A DNA stretch of 56,546 nucleotides from Kiritimatiellia bacterium (GTDB taxonomy: Bacteria; Verrucomicrobiota; Kiritimatiellia; RFP12; UBA1067). This document shows positions 50,022 through 56,546 of the stretch, in pieces; position 1 is the first letter of the stretch, and each line of letters begins with the position of its first letter. A program made the position numbers and the translations under genes. The stretch covers positions 1 to 56,546 of the forward strand of contig JAEDKA010000019.1 in the NCBI GenBank assembly GCA_016296065.1. Direction: 5' to 3'. The notes beneath the pieces are model-generated. The model made no database searches and was not told the origin of the DNA. It saw nothing but the letters and a program-made list of their open reading frames with translations.

Positions 50022-50873
50022 ATGAAGAAGACGTTACTGGCCGTATGCGCCATGGCTGCGCTCTGCGCGAGCGCGGTCCCGAAGTGGAAGAACCTCGACG
50101 ACAAGTCGCACCTGTTCGGGGAGAAGATATCGTCCGAGGACCTGCTCGGCAACGTGGTGCTGGTGTACTACTGGGACGTTTCCGAGGAGAACAGCCTCAA
50201 GCTGCTCACGGACGTCGAGAAGGTGTGGAACTCGTTCAAGACGAAGAAGTTCCGCGTCGTCGGCAACTACGTCGGCAAGGACGACGCGGCGAAGGTGAAG
50301 GCGGCCGCGGAGAAGCACAAGGTGACGTTCCCGGTGTACAGGCAGTTCACGCTCGATCCCGATCCGAAGCCGGGCTGGGGCAAGGCTCCGTTCTTCTGCG
50401 TCGTCAACCACCGCGGCACTGCGCTGTACACGGGCGGAGGGTCGAAGGAGGGCACCGAGAAGGTCGTCGAGGCGATCAGCTCGATCGGAATGCCCGTCAG
50501 CATGTGCGGCGACGTCGAGTTCAAGAAGTTCAAGGGCCTTGCCGGACAGCTCAAGCTCGGCAAGAACGTCACCAACATAATGAAGACGCTCGAGAAGAAG
50601 AAGGCGGACAAGGATCCCAACGTCGCCTCCGAGGCGCAGGACATACTCTCCGCCATCGACGACGCGATGAGCGACGTCAAGACGGACATCGAGATATTCA
50701 AGGAGTCCGATCCCGCTGAGGCGATCAAGGTCATCCAGCTCTTCATCAAGACGTGGCCCAAGGACGATGCCGTCGCCGAACTCAAGGAGATGATCCCCGA
50801 GCTCAAGGAGAAGGCGAAGGAGAAGCTTAAGGCCGACAAGGCGAAGGCGAAGGAAAAGGCGAAAGAGAAGTGA
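50022..50873 (+). CDS. Exported thioredoxin-fold protein lacking CXXC (paralogue 2)
   Basis: A 283-residue protein with signal peptide MKKTLLAVCAMAALCASA and mature start VPKWKNLDDKSHLFGE. LLGNVVLVYYWDVSEEN takes the place of the CXXC active site. The strand FPVYRQFTLDP and cis-Pro-like GKAPFFCVVNHRGTALYTGG follow. The C-terminus is a charged helix (KEKLKADKAKAKEKAKEK). Sequence and length parallel the preceding gene, indicating duplication. The ribosome site is GGAGAAG. The stop is adjacent to the ligase start. Confidence 0.7.
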   Translation: MKKTLLAVCAMAALCASAVPKWKNLDDKSHLFGEKISSEDLLGNVVLVYYWDVSEENSLKLLTDVEKVWNSFKTKKFRVVGNYVGKDDAAKVKAAAEKHKVTFPVYRQFTLDPDPKPGWGKAPFFCVVNHRGTALYTGGGSKEGTEKVVEAISSIGMPVSMCGDVEFKKFKGLAGQLKLGKNVTNIMKTLEKKKADKDPNVASEAQDILSAIDDAMSDVKTDIEIFKESDPAEAIKVIQLFIKTWPKDDAVAELKEMIPELKEKAKEKLKADKAKAKEKAKEK

Positions 50874-50875
50874 GC

Positions 50876-52534
50876 ATGAAGACCGACTTCCGCAACATAA
50901 CGGAGATACTTGAGCGCAACGCGGCCGAGTGGCCGAACGACGTGGCGCTGGTAGAGATCAATCCGCAGGAGCTAGAGGCGCGGCACACGACGTGGAGGGA
51001 GTACTCGCTCATCGAGAGCTCGCCCATAGAGGCGTTCAGGAGCGAGATGACATGGCGCGAGTTCGACGAGAAGGCGAACCGCTTCGCGAACCTCCTGCTG
51101 AGCCGCGGCTACAAGCGCGGGGAGAAGGTGGCGATACTCCTCATGAACTGCCTTGAGTGGCTTCCCGTCTACTTCGGGATTCTCAAGGCCGGATGCATGG
51201 CGGTGCCGCTCAACTTCCGCTACACGGCTGACGAGATAAAGTACTGCCTTGAACTGTCGGACGCGGCGGCGCTCGTGTTCGGCCCGGAGTTCACGGGGCG
51301 CGTCGAGCAGATCGTCGACAGGGTCCCCGCTGTGCGCGACCGCTTCTACGTCGGCGACGACTGTCCGACGTTCGCGATGTCCTACCGTGCGCTCCTCGGC
51401 TACTGCTCTTCCAAGTCCCCGACCATCAAGATGACGGAGGACGACGAGGCCGCGATCTACTTCTCGTCCGGCACGACCGGCTTTCCCAAGGCGATAGTCC
51501 TCCAGCACAGGTGCCTGCTGCATTCCTGCCGCTGCGAGCAGGCGCACCACGGCCAGACGAAGGACGACTGCTTCCTGTGCATCCCTCCCCTGTACCACAC
51601 CGGCGCGAAGATGCACTGGTTCGGCTCCTTCCTCGTCGGGGGCAAGGCGGTGCTGCTGAAGGGCGTCAAGCCCGAGTGGATAATCCGCTGCGTCTCGCAG
51701 GAGCGCTGCACGATCGTGTGGCTGCTCGTGCCGTGGGCGCAGGACATCCTCGACGCGATCGAGCGCGGGGACGTGAAGCTCGAGGAGTACAAGCTCGACC
51801 AGTGGCGGCTCATGCACATCGGCGCGCAGCCCGTTCCGCCGGCGCTCATCAAGCGCTGGAAGCAGGTCTTCCCGCACCACGACTACGACACGAACTACGG
51901 GCTTTCGGAGTCCACCGGCCCCGGCGCGGTGCATCTCGGCGTGGAGAACGTCGACCATGTCGGCGCGATCGGCGTCGCGGGCTTCGGCTGGCAGACGAAG
52001 ATAGTCTGCCCTGACGGCGTCACGCCCGTCAAGCCCGGCGAGGTAGGCGAGCTCGCGCTCAAGGGGCCGGGCGTCATGAAGGAGTACTACAAGAACCCCG
52101 AGGCGACGGCCGAGATAATGAAGGAGCCGGGCTGGCTCCTCACCGGCGACATGGCCGAGGAGCGCGACGGCTTCATCTATCTCGTCGACCGCGCGAAGGA
52201 CGTCATCATCACGGGAGGCGAGAACCTCTACCCCGTGCAGATCGAGGACTTCGTCCGGTCGAATCCGAAGGTGAAGGACGTCGCCGTTATCGGACTCCCC
52301 GACGCGCGCCTCGGCGAAATCGCCGCGGCGATCGTGTCGGTCAAGGACGGCATGACGCTTACGGAGAAGGAGTTCAACGACTTCTGCCTCGAGCTCCCGC
52401 GCTACAAGCGTCCGAGAAAGGTCATCTTCGCGGACGTCCCGCGCAATCCCACCGGCAAGATCGAGAAGCCGAAGCTGCGCAAGATGTACGGTGCGGCAGG
52501 GCTCGTCGCGCAGCAGAACGGAATCGCCTCCTAA
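50876..52534 (+). CDS. AMP-binding acyl-CoA synthetase/ligase
   Basis: A 552-residue class I adenylate-forming enzyme. AAIYFSSGTTGFPKAIVLQH is the phosphate-binding motif, DTNYGLSESTGPG the A5 region, GWLLTGDMAEERDGFIYLVDR the A7 aspartate region, GGENLYPVQIED A8, and NPTGKIEKPKLR with the A10 catalytic Lys. FadD/long-chain or aromatic acyl-CoA ligase is the closest type; the substrate is unknown. A GTG at 50870 overlapping the previous stop is an alternative start two codons earlier. Confidence 0.88.
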   Translation: MKTDFRNITEILERNAAEWPNDVALVEINPQELEARHTTWREYSLIESSPIEAFRSEMTWREFDEKANRFANLLLSRGYKRGEKVAILLMNCLEWLPVYFGILKAGCMAVPLNFRYTADEIKYCLELSDAAALVFGPEFTGRVEQIVDRVPAVRDRFYVGDDCPTFAMSYRALLGYCSSKSPTIKMTEDDEAAIYFSSGTTGFPKAIVLQHRCLLHSCRCEQAHHGQTKDDCFLCIPPLYHTGAKMHWFGSFLVGGKAVLLKGVKPEWIIRCVSQERCTIVWLLVPWAQDILDAIERGDVKLEEYKLDQWRLMHIGAQPVPPALIKRWKQVFPHHDYDTNYGLSESTGPGAVHLGVENVDHVGAIGVAGFGWQTKIVCPDGVTPVKPGEVGELALKGPGVMKEYYKNPEATAEIMKEPGWLLTGDMAEERDGFIYLVDRAKDVIITGGENLYPVQIEDFVRSNPKVKDVAVIGLPDARLGEIAAAIVSVKDGMTLTEKEFNDFCLELPRYKRPRKVIFADVPRNPTGKIEKPKLRKMYGAAGLVAQQNGIAS

Positions 52535-52535
52535 G

Positions 52536-53177
52536 ATGAACATCGGAATCTATGGCGGGAGCTTCAATCCGGTTCACTACGGACACGTAAACGTCGCGCG
52601 CCTGGCGATTGAGCAGCTTGCCCTCGACAGGCTCCTGGTTGTCCCCGCGAACGTCAGCCCGTTCAAGGCGGACGGCGCGGCGGATGCGCCGCGCTTCCCG
52701 TGGAACAGGCTCGAGATGGTCAGGAACGCCTTTTCCTCGATGGAGAAGGTCGTCGTTGACGAGCGCGAGCTGAGGCGCGGCGGCGTCTCGTACGCGATAG
52801 ACACGGTGCGCGAGATCGCCGCGGAGAATCCCGGCGCGAAGCTGTACTTCATCATCGGCGAGGACTCCGTCGAGGGGCTTCCGCGCTGGAAGGACAGCGA
52901 GGAGCTCGCGAAGCTGGTGGAGTTCAAGGCGTTCCCGCGCACGAAGGAGTCGTCGACCGAGATACGCCGCCTCTTCGAGGAGGGAAAGGTCGTCCTCAAT
53001 CCCGAGGAGAAGGTCGTCAAGGTCGTGAAGGACGGGCTTGTGCGAAAGGCGGGGTTCTGCCCCTGCCGGCTGCCGAAGCTGCCCGAGTTCTTCTGCCCCT
53101 GCGACGAGTTCAAGGGGCAGCTTGCCGACGCGTCCTTCCACGGACTCTGCCACTGCCGGCTCTACCTCAAGCCGTGA
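52536..53177 (+). CDS. NadD-like nucleotidyltransferase fused to FTR-like cysteine domain
   Basis: A 213-residue protein. Residues 1-145 match nicotinate-mononucleotide adenylyltransferase: GSFNPVHYGH (8-17), LLVVPANVSPFK, YFIIGEDSVEGLPRWKD, and SSTEIRR (139-145). Compared with standard NadD (about 200 aa), the segment between AFPR and SSTEIR is nearly missing. From about 150 onward LNPEEKVVKVVKDGLVRKAGFCPCR leads into a ferredoxin-thioredoxin-reductase catalytic-type pattern: CPC (175-177), CPC (187-189) and CHC (205-207). That pattern would hold a [4Fe-4S] cluster and redox disulfide. NAD synthesis linked to a redox domain is inferred. It starts 1 nt after the ligase. Confidence 0.8.
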   Translation: MNIGIYGGSFNPVHYGHVNVARLAIEQLALDRLLVVPANVSPFKADGAADAPRFPWNRLEMVRNAFSSMEKVVVDERELRRGGVSYAIDTVREIAAENPGAKLYFIIGEDSVEGLPRWKDSEELAKLVEFKAFPRTKESSTEIRRLFEEGKVVLNPEEKVVKVVKDGLVRKAGFCPCRLPKLPEFFCPCDEFKGQLADASFHGLCHCRLYLKP

Positions 53178-53208
53178 TTGTCCGCCGGGGGCGCGCGGCC
53201 CTGATTTA

Positions 53209-53217
53209 TGGTATAAT
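53209..53217 (+). promoter_or_regulatory. Extended -10 promoter of the ompH-lpxD-murI operon
   Basis: TGGTATAAT, with the hexamer at 53212-53217 and about 42 nt to ATG 53260, with AAAGGAAG (53241-53248) as ribosome site. No good -35 is seen. Confidence 0.65.
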
Positions 53218-53259
53218 ATCTCCTCAAAACACCAGCTTTGAAAGGAAGCATACACGATT

Positions 53260-53832
53260 ATGAAGAAAATCATTGCCATTGCCGCCGTCGCCGTCTGCGC
53301 CAGCGCGTTCGCGGAACTCAAGATTGGTACCGTCGACATGATGACGCTTGTCAGGAACCACAAGAGCTACGAGACGAACAAGAAGCTCCTGCAGGACGCC
53401 GAGAAGGACTACCAGAAGAAGCTCGACGCGATGAGGGCCGACATCGACGCCATCCAGGACGAGGGCAAGAAGATCGCCGACCAGGCCAAGAACCCGATGC
53501 TGGCCCAGGCGCAGAAGGACAAGATCGAGAAGGATCTCATCGAGGTCCAGAACCGCTTCGTCGGCGCGCAGCAGAAGCTCCGCAGCGAGGCGATGGAGTC
53601 GCAGCAGAAGCTCCAGGAGTTCGAGACCCGCCTCCTCAAGGTCACGACGGACGACATCCGCGCGATGGTCAACAAGTACGCCGAGAAGAACGGCTACGAC
53701 ATCATCGTCGAGTCCACCGTCACCGCCTTTGCGAAGAAGTCCCTCAGCGTGACGGACGATCTCCTCAGGGAGATGGGCGTGGACCCCAAGAACGCCAAGG
53801 GCAAGGAGAAGGACAAGGATGAAGGCAAGTGA
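53260..53832 (+). CDS. OmpH/Skp-family periplasmic chaperone
   Basis: A 190-residue protein with signal peptide (KKIIAIAAVAVCASAFA). A core IGTVDMMTLVRNHKSYE is followed by long alpha-helices rich in Lys/Gln/Glu (coiled coil, about 45-135) and an end DIIVESTVTAFAKKSLSVTDDLL as in OmpH proteins. These trimeric chaperones escort outer-membrane proteins. Directly upstream of lpxD, the usual neighbour. Its last 14 nt overlap lpxD. Confidence 0.88.
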   Translation: MKKIIAIAAVAVCASAFAELKIGTVDMMTLVRNHKSYETNKKLLQDAEKDYQKKLDAMRADIDAIQDEGKKIADQAKNPMLAQAQKDKIEKDLIEVQNRFVGAQQKLRSEAMESQQKLQEFETRLLKVTTDDIRAMVNKYAEKNGYDIIVESTVTAFAKKSLSVTDDLLREMGVDPKNAKGKEKDKDEGK

Positions 53833-54847
53833 GCTCGCGAAGGTCCTCGGCGGGACGCTTGAGGGCGAAGACGTAGAGCTTACGGCCTGCGGCGGCCTCG
53901 AGGAGGCGCGTCCCGGCGATCTAAGCTTCTGCAAGGACCCGAAGCACGTCAAGCTCGTCGAGACGACGAAGGCTTCGGCGGTGCTGCTTCCGCCCGAGTG
54001 GGACAAGGGCGCGCCGTGCTCGGTGATCCGCGTGGCGGACCCGAACCACGCCTGCATGGCGGCGGCGAAGATGTTCGCCCCGCCGGAGCCAGTGCGCGCG
54101 CCGGGCGTGCATGCGACGGCGATTGTCGACCCGTCCGTGAAGCTCGGGAAGGACGTCCACGTCGGGCCATTCACCGTCATCGAGAAGGGAACCTCCATCG
54201 GGGACGGCGCGGTCATCGAGGCGCAGGTCTTCATCGGTGAGGGATGCACCGTCGGCGCGAAGACGCACATCTATCCGCAGGTGACGCTCCGCGAAGGGAC
54301 CAAGGTCGGCGCGGATTGCATAATCCACTGCGGCGTCAGGCTCGGCGGCGACGGATACGGCTTCAACAACGGGCGCCGCGAGGACGGCTCGGTCTACATC
54401 GAGAAGATTCCGCAGCTCGGCATCGTCGAGATCGGCGACGGGGTGGAGATCGGCTCGAACACGACGATCGACCGCGCGCGCATCGGCCGCACCTACATCG
54501 GTCCGATGACGAAAATCGACAACCTCGTGCAGATCGGCCACAACGTCAAGGTCAAGGGCTATTCCGGACTCATCGCTCAGTCCGGCGTCGCCGGATCGAC
54601 CGAGATCGGCTACGGCTGCCTCATCTGGGCGCAGGCGGGCATCTCCGGGCACATCAAGATAGCGGACGGCGTGCAGGTGGGGCCGCAGGCGGGCGTGCCG
54701 CAGTCGCTCGACGGCTCGCTCAAGTACGTAATCGGCGCTCCAGCGATGAGCATGAAGGACCTCGCGGCGATAACGCTCGCCCCGAAGATGATCCAGAAGC
54801 TCAAGGGCGAGGTCAAGGAACTCAAGGCGCAGCTCGCCGCGAAGTGA
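53819..54847 (+). CDS. lpxD: UDP-3-O-(3-hydroxyacyl)glucosamine N-acyltransferase
   Basis: A 342-residue left-handed beta-helix acyltransferase that adds the N-linked acyl chain to UDP-3-acyl-glucosamine in lipid A synthesis. An N-terminal uridine-binding domain (GDLSFCKDPKHVKLV) is followed by hexapeptide repeats (about 100-300) and a C-terminal helix. GGDGYGFN and the catalytic-His segment NLVQIGHNVKVKG are as expected. Presence of lpxD indicates a lipopolysaccharide-type outer membrane. Starts inside the end of the OmpH gene. Confidence 0.95.
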   Translation: MKASELAKVLGGTLEGEDVELTACGGLEEARPGDLSFCKDPKHVKLVETTKASAVLLPPEWDKGAPCSVIRVADPNHACMAAAKMFAPPEPVRAPGVHATAIVDPSVKLGKDVHVGPFTVIEKGTSIGDGAVIEAQVFIGEGCTVGAKTHIYPQVTLREGTKVGADCIIHCGVRLGGDGYGFNNGRREDGSVYIEKIPQLGIVEIGDGVEIGSNTTIDRARIGRTYIGPMTKIDNLVQIGHNVKVKGYSGLIAQSGVAGSTEIGYGCLIWAQAGISGHIKIADGVQVGPQAGVPQSLDGSLKYVIGAPAMSMKDLAAITLAPKMIQKLKGEVKELKAQLAAK

Positions 54848-54848
54848 C

Positions 54849-55100
54849 ATGCCGATCTACGTCTACGAGGCTAAGGACGCGAAGAAGAGCTGCGCGAAGT
54901 GCCGCGGCGGCTTCGAGATATCGCAGTCGATAAAGGACGACCGGCTGACGGCCTGTCCCGACTGCGGCGCGCCGATAGAGCGCGTCATCCAGGCCCCCGG
55001 CCTCACGCACTCGAAGACGGACCTCCACTACCGCGCCAAGCGCGCGGGGTTCCACTCGCTCAAGCGCGTCCAGAAGGGCGAATACGAGAAGATGTACTGA
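54849..55100 (+). CDS. FmdB-type zinc-ribbon protein
   Basis: An 83-residue protein. MPIYVYEA begins like FmdB regulators, followed by CxxC at 15/18 and CxxC at 36/39 (zinc ribbon) and a basic tail. The function is not established; it is often a small regulatory or ribosome-associated protein. One nt separates it from lpxD and 1 nt from murI. Confidence 0.82.
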   Translation: MPIYVYEAKDAKKSCAKCRGGFEISQSIKDDRLTACPDCGAPIERVIQAPGLTHSKTDLHYRAKRAGFHSLKRVQKGEYEKMY

Positions 55101-55101
55101 C

Positions 55102-55956
55102 GTGGGCGCGAAGGGCAGAGCGGACGCGCCGCGCAGCGACGGAGCGGTCGGGTTCTTTGATTCGGGGCTCGGCGGACTCTGCATCCTCGACGCCTTCAGG
55201 GCGCTGTGTCCGAACGAGTCCACGGTCTACATTGCTGATTCCGCGAACTGCCCCTACGGCAACCGCCCGGCGGACGAGATAGTCCGCCTCTCCCGCGCGA
55301 ACACCGAGGAGCTCCTCTCGCGCGGATGCAAGATGGTTGTCGTCGCGTGCAACACGGCGACCGCCGCGGCGATCGACACGCTGCGCGCGGAATGGCCGGA
55401 TGTTCCATTCATCGGAATAGAACCAGCGATCAAGCCTGCGGCGCTCGAGTCAAAGACGGGGATCGTAGGCGTCCTCGCGACGGCAGGGACATTCGGCGGG
55501 CGCCTCTACAGGGAGACCAAGGCGAAGTTCGCCAAGGACGTCACCGTAATCGCCACAGTCGCCGACGAGTTTGTGGAGTTGGTAGAGTCCGTTGGGGTCG
55601 GATTAGTGTCGGATAGTGTCGGATTAAGGCCTGCGACCCTAAAAGACCCTAAAAAGACCATAAAAGACTCTAAAATGACTCTAAATGACGCTAAGGTCAT
55701 TTCGGTCGTCAAGTCCAAGATCGAGCCGCTTTTGAGGGCGGGATGCGACAGAATAGTTCTTGGATGCACGCATTTTCCGCATTTAAGTCCCATAATCGAG
55801 AAAGTCTGCGCTGGACGCGCCGAGGTGATTGATCCATCCGACGCCGTCGCGCGCCAGGCGAAGCGCGTCCTTTCGCGCCTCGGACTGACCCGCGCGCCCT
55901 CGTCCGTACCCGCGACGCATGTGTTCATCCGCACGGGAGAGGGGCTCTCCCGATAG
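55102..55956 (+). CDS. murI: Glutamate racemase
   Basis: A 284-residue racemase that supplies D-glutamate for peptidoglycan. FFDSGLGGLCILD (18-30) carries the first acidic active-site region, VVACNTATAAA the first catalytic Cys, and IVLGCTHFPHLSP the second Cys with His. NCPYGNRP is the substrate loop. Residues about 166-198 are a repetitive insert (LVSDSVGLRPATLKDPKK and following) between the last conserved strand and the second Cys motif. GTG start after the FmdB-like gene. Confidence 0.9.
   Translation: MGAKGRADAPRSDGAVGFFDSGLGGLCILDAFRALCPNESTVYIADSANCPYGNRPADEIVRLSRANTEELLSRGCKMVVVACNTATAAAIDTLRAEWPDVPFIGIEPAIKPAALESKTGIVGVLATAGTFGGRLYRETKAKFAKDVTVIATVADEFVELVESVGVGLVSDSVGLRPATLKDPKKTIKDSKMTLNDAKVISVVKSKIEPLLRAGCDRIVLGCTHFPHLSPIIEKVCAGRAEVIDPSDAVARQAKRVLSRLGLTRAPSSVPATHVFIRTGEGLSR
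55598..55695 (+). repeat. Short-period repeats inside murI
   Basis: GTCGGATTA, GTGTCGGATA, GTGTCGGATTAAG (about 10-bp period), then GACCCTAAAA, GACCCTAAAAA, GACCATAAAA, GACTCTAAAAT, GACTCTAAAT, GACGCTAAG (10-11-bp period). All in frame. Confidence 0.8.
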
Positions 55957-55979
55957 GGGTTCCGCGGGCGATTAGCCCG
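55934..55979 (+). terminator. Hairpins at the end of murI
   Basis: CGGGAGAG-GGG-CTCTCCCG (55934-55952) overlaps the end of murI. A second hairpin CGGGC-GATTA-GCCCG (55965-55979) follows, then AAAATGGCCATTTT. Probable terminator region without a long T tract. Confidence 0.45.
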
Positions 55980-55993
55980 AAAATGGCCATTTT

Positions 55994-56009
55994 ACACTAC
56001 AAATAGTGT
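55994..56009. promoter_or_regulatory. NrdR box 1
   Basis: ACACTACAAATAGTGT closely matches the NrdR box consensus ACACwATATATwGTGT, including the palindromic ACAC/GTGT ends. Confidence 0.8.
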
Positions 56010-56036
56010 TTTATTGCCGCACTGTATACAAGTTGT

Positions 56037-56045
56037 TGATAAAAT
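56037..56045 (+). promoter_or_regulatory. Extended -10 promoter of nrdD
   Basis: TGATAAAAT, with the hexamer at 56040-56045, lies between the two NrdR boxes. TTGCCG is 20 bp upstream. A second candidate -10 is TATCAT (56084-56089) with TTGTGG at 56061-56066, which would place NrdR box 2 in the spacer. Confidence 0.5.
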
Positions 56046-56068
56046 TTCATAACTTCACCCTTGTGGAA

Positions 56069-56084
56069 ACACAACATTTAGTGT
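56069..56084. promoter_or_regulatory. NrdR box 2
   Basis: ACACAACATTTAGTGT, second NrdR-type box, 75 bp after the first (start to start, about seven helical turns). It lies upstream of the nrdD ribosome site AAGGAG (56168-56173). Confidence 0.75.
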
Positions 56085-56185
56085 ATCATACTCTGTGGTT
56101 TCTACCAATAGTAGTGATTTTGGGTGAAAACCAAGGATTTTGTAGAAAAACTTAACAAACAGCCGCAAAGGAGCGACAGTAAAAA

Positions 56186-56546
56186 ATGAAAGAGATGAAG
56201 ATCACGAAGCGCAGCGGACAGGAAGTCCCGTTCGACATCACGAAGATCGAGAATGCGATCCGCAAGGCGTCGCAGGCGGTCGACTACAAGGACGCGCTTT
56301 CGGAGGGTCGCATCAAGCTCATAGCGGAGGAAGTCGCGGGTGTGTGCGCTGCGCGCGACCGCGCGATGCACGTCGAGGAGATTCAGGACGTCGTCGAGAC
56401 GAAGCTCATGGAGTTCGGCGCGAAGGAGATCGCGAAGAAGTACATCGTGTACCGCTACAAGCAGCAGCTCCTCCGCCAGGCGAACACGACGGACAAGCAG
56501 ATCCTCTCGCTCATTGAGTGCAACAACGAGGACGTGAAGCAGGAGA
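56186..56546 (+). CDS. nrdD: Anaerobic ribonucleoside-triphosphate reductase, 5' part
   Basis: A partial gene cut by the window end (120 codons visible). The ATP-cone regulatory domain (ITKRSGQEVPFDITKIENAIRKA, VVETKLMEFGAKEIAKKYIVYRYKQQLLRQ) covers residues 6-100. It is followed by NTTDKQILSLIECNNEDVKQE, the usual beginning of the class III NrdD core. The oxygen-sensitive enzyme makes dNTPs anaerobically. Class assignment rests on this short segment and would need the glycyl-radical end for proof. NrdR boxes upstream agree. Confidence 0.85.
   Translation, partial: MKEMKITKRSGQEVPFDITKIENAIRKASQAVDYKDALSEGRIKLIAEEVAGVCAARDRAMHVEEIQDVVETKLMEFGAKEIAKKYIVYRYKQQLLRQANTTDKQILSLIECNNEDVKQE

Overview
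The window looks like chromosome from a GC-rich, Gram-negative, probably anaerobic bacterium. The Gram-negative envelope is shown by lpxD, an OmpH/Skp chaperone, a type II secretion-type pseudopilin operon and a bacterial alpha-2-macroglobulin. The start of an anaerobic ribonucleotide reductase (nrdD) and a PflX-like radical SAM protein suggest anaerobic life. The mix of many prepilin-type proteins, a GH95 alpha-L-fucosidase with fucose-oxidation genes, and large secreted proteins of unknown function fits a gut or rumen member of the PVC superphylum (Kiritimatiellota/Lentisphaerota-like). This placement is an inference from gene content only; no rRNA is present.

Layout. 0.1-6.9 kb: a plus-strand run of a phosphatase-superfamily metalloenzyme, a ROK-like kinase, ybgC, queD, a very large secreted thioredoxin-fold protein and rsmD. 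6.9-9.0 kb: a decayed accessory patch with a DUF3800 pseudogene split by an amber codon, a candidate small RNA or attenuated leader, a frameshifted gene remnant, a duplicated promoter and hairpin repeats. 9.0-10.3 kb: a minus-strand DUF975-DUF805 membrane operon. 10.6-15.9 kb: a Lys/Ala-rich histone-H1-like protein, two tandem GYF_2 proteins with VEK-type repeats, a TPR-like protein and dus. 16.0-20.2 kb: a zinc dehydrogenase, a fuconolactonase-like amidohydrolase and a GH95 fucosidase, together an L-fucose utilisation set. 20.3-28.1 kb: pncC, tig-clpP-clpX, panD, an antiporter-EIIA fusion and mnmE. 28.2-39.7 kb: a gspF-type platform protein, eight prepilin-like proteins, a giant GspK-like protein, an orphan NarL-type regulator and a TatD nuclease. 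39.7-48.2 kb: YhcH-like, PflX-like and C_GCAxxG_C_C proteins, then one 2209-codon ORF joining TsaC to an alpha-2-macroglobulin. 48.2-53.2 kb: a lysozyme-like protein, a small secreted protein, two thioredoxin-fold proteins lacking CXXC, an acyl-CoA ligase and an NadD-FTR fusion. 53.2-56.5 kb: ompH, lpxD, fmdB-like, murI and the 5' end of nrdD behind two NrdR boxes.

Genes are tightly packed with many ATGA/GTGA overlaps, so most expression is probably operonic. The recurrent promoter is an extended -10, TGGTATAAT or TGGTAAAAT. In at least five places it lies only 6-7 nt before a start codon that has no Shine-Dalgarno sequence, which predicts leaderless mRNAs. Other genes have the same -10 with a normal leader and ribosome site.

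Three things stand out. (1) Several conserved genes (mnmE, tatD, the macroglobulin, murI, the PflX-like gene) and the panD/antiporter junction carry short-period arrays or hairpin elements, kept in frame inside the coding genes. Two hairpin copies share a frame but have different, compensated stems. (2) Unusual domain joins: TsaC with an exported macroglobulin through an internal signal peptide, NadD with a ferredoxin-thioredoxin-reductase-like cysteine domain, and a cation/proton antiporter with PTS EIIA. (3) A pseudopilin operon with nine pilin-like subunits and no ATPase or secretin nearby.
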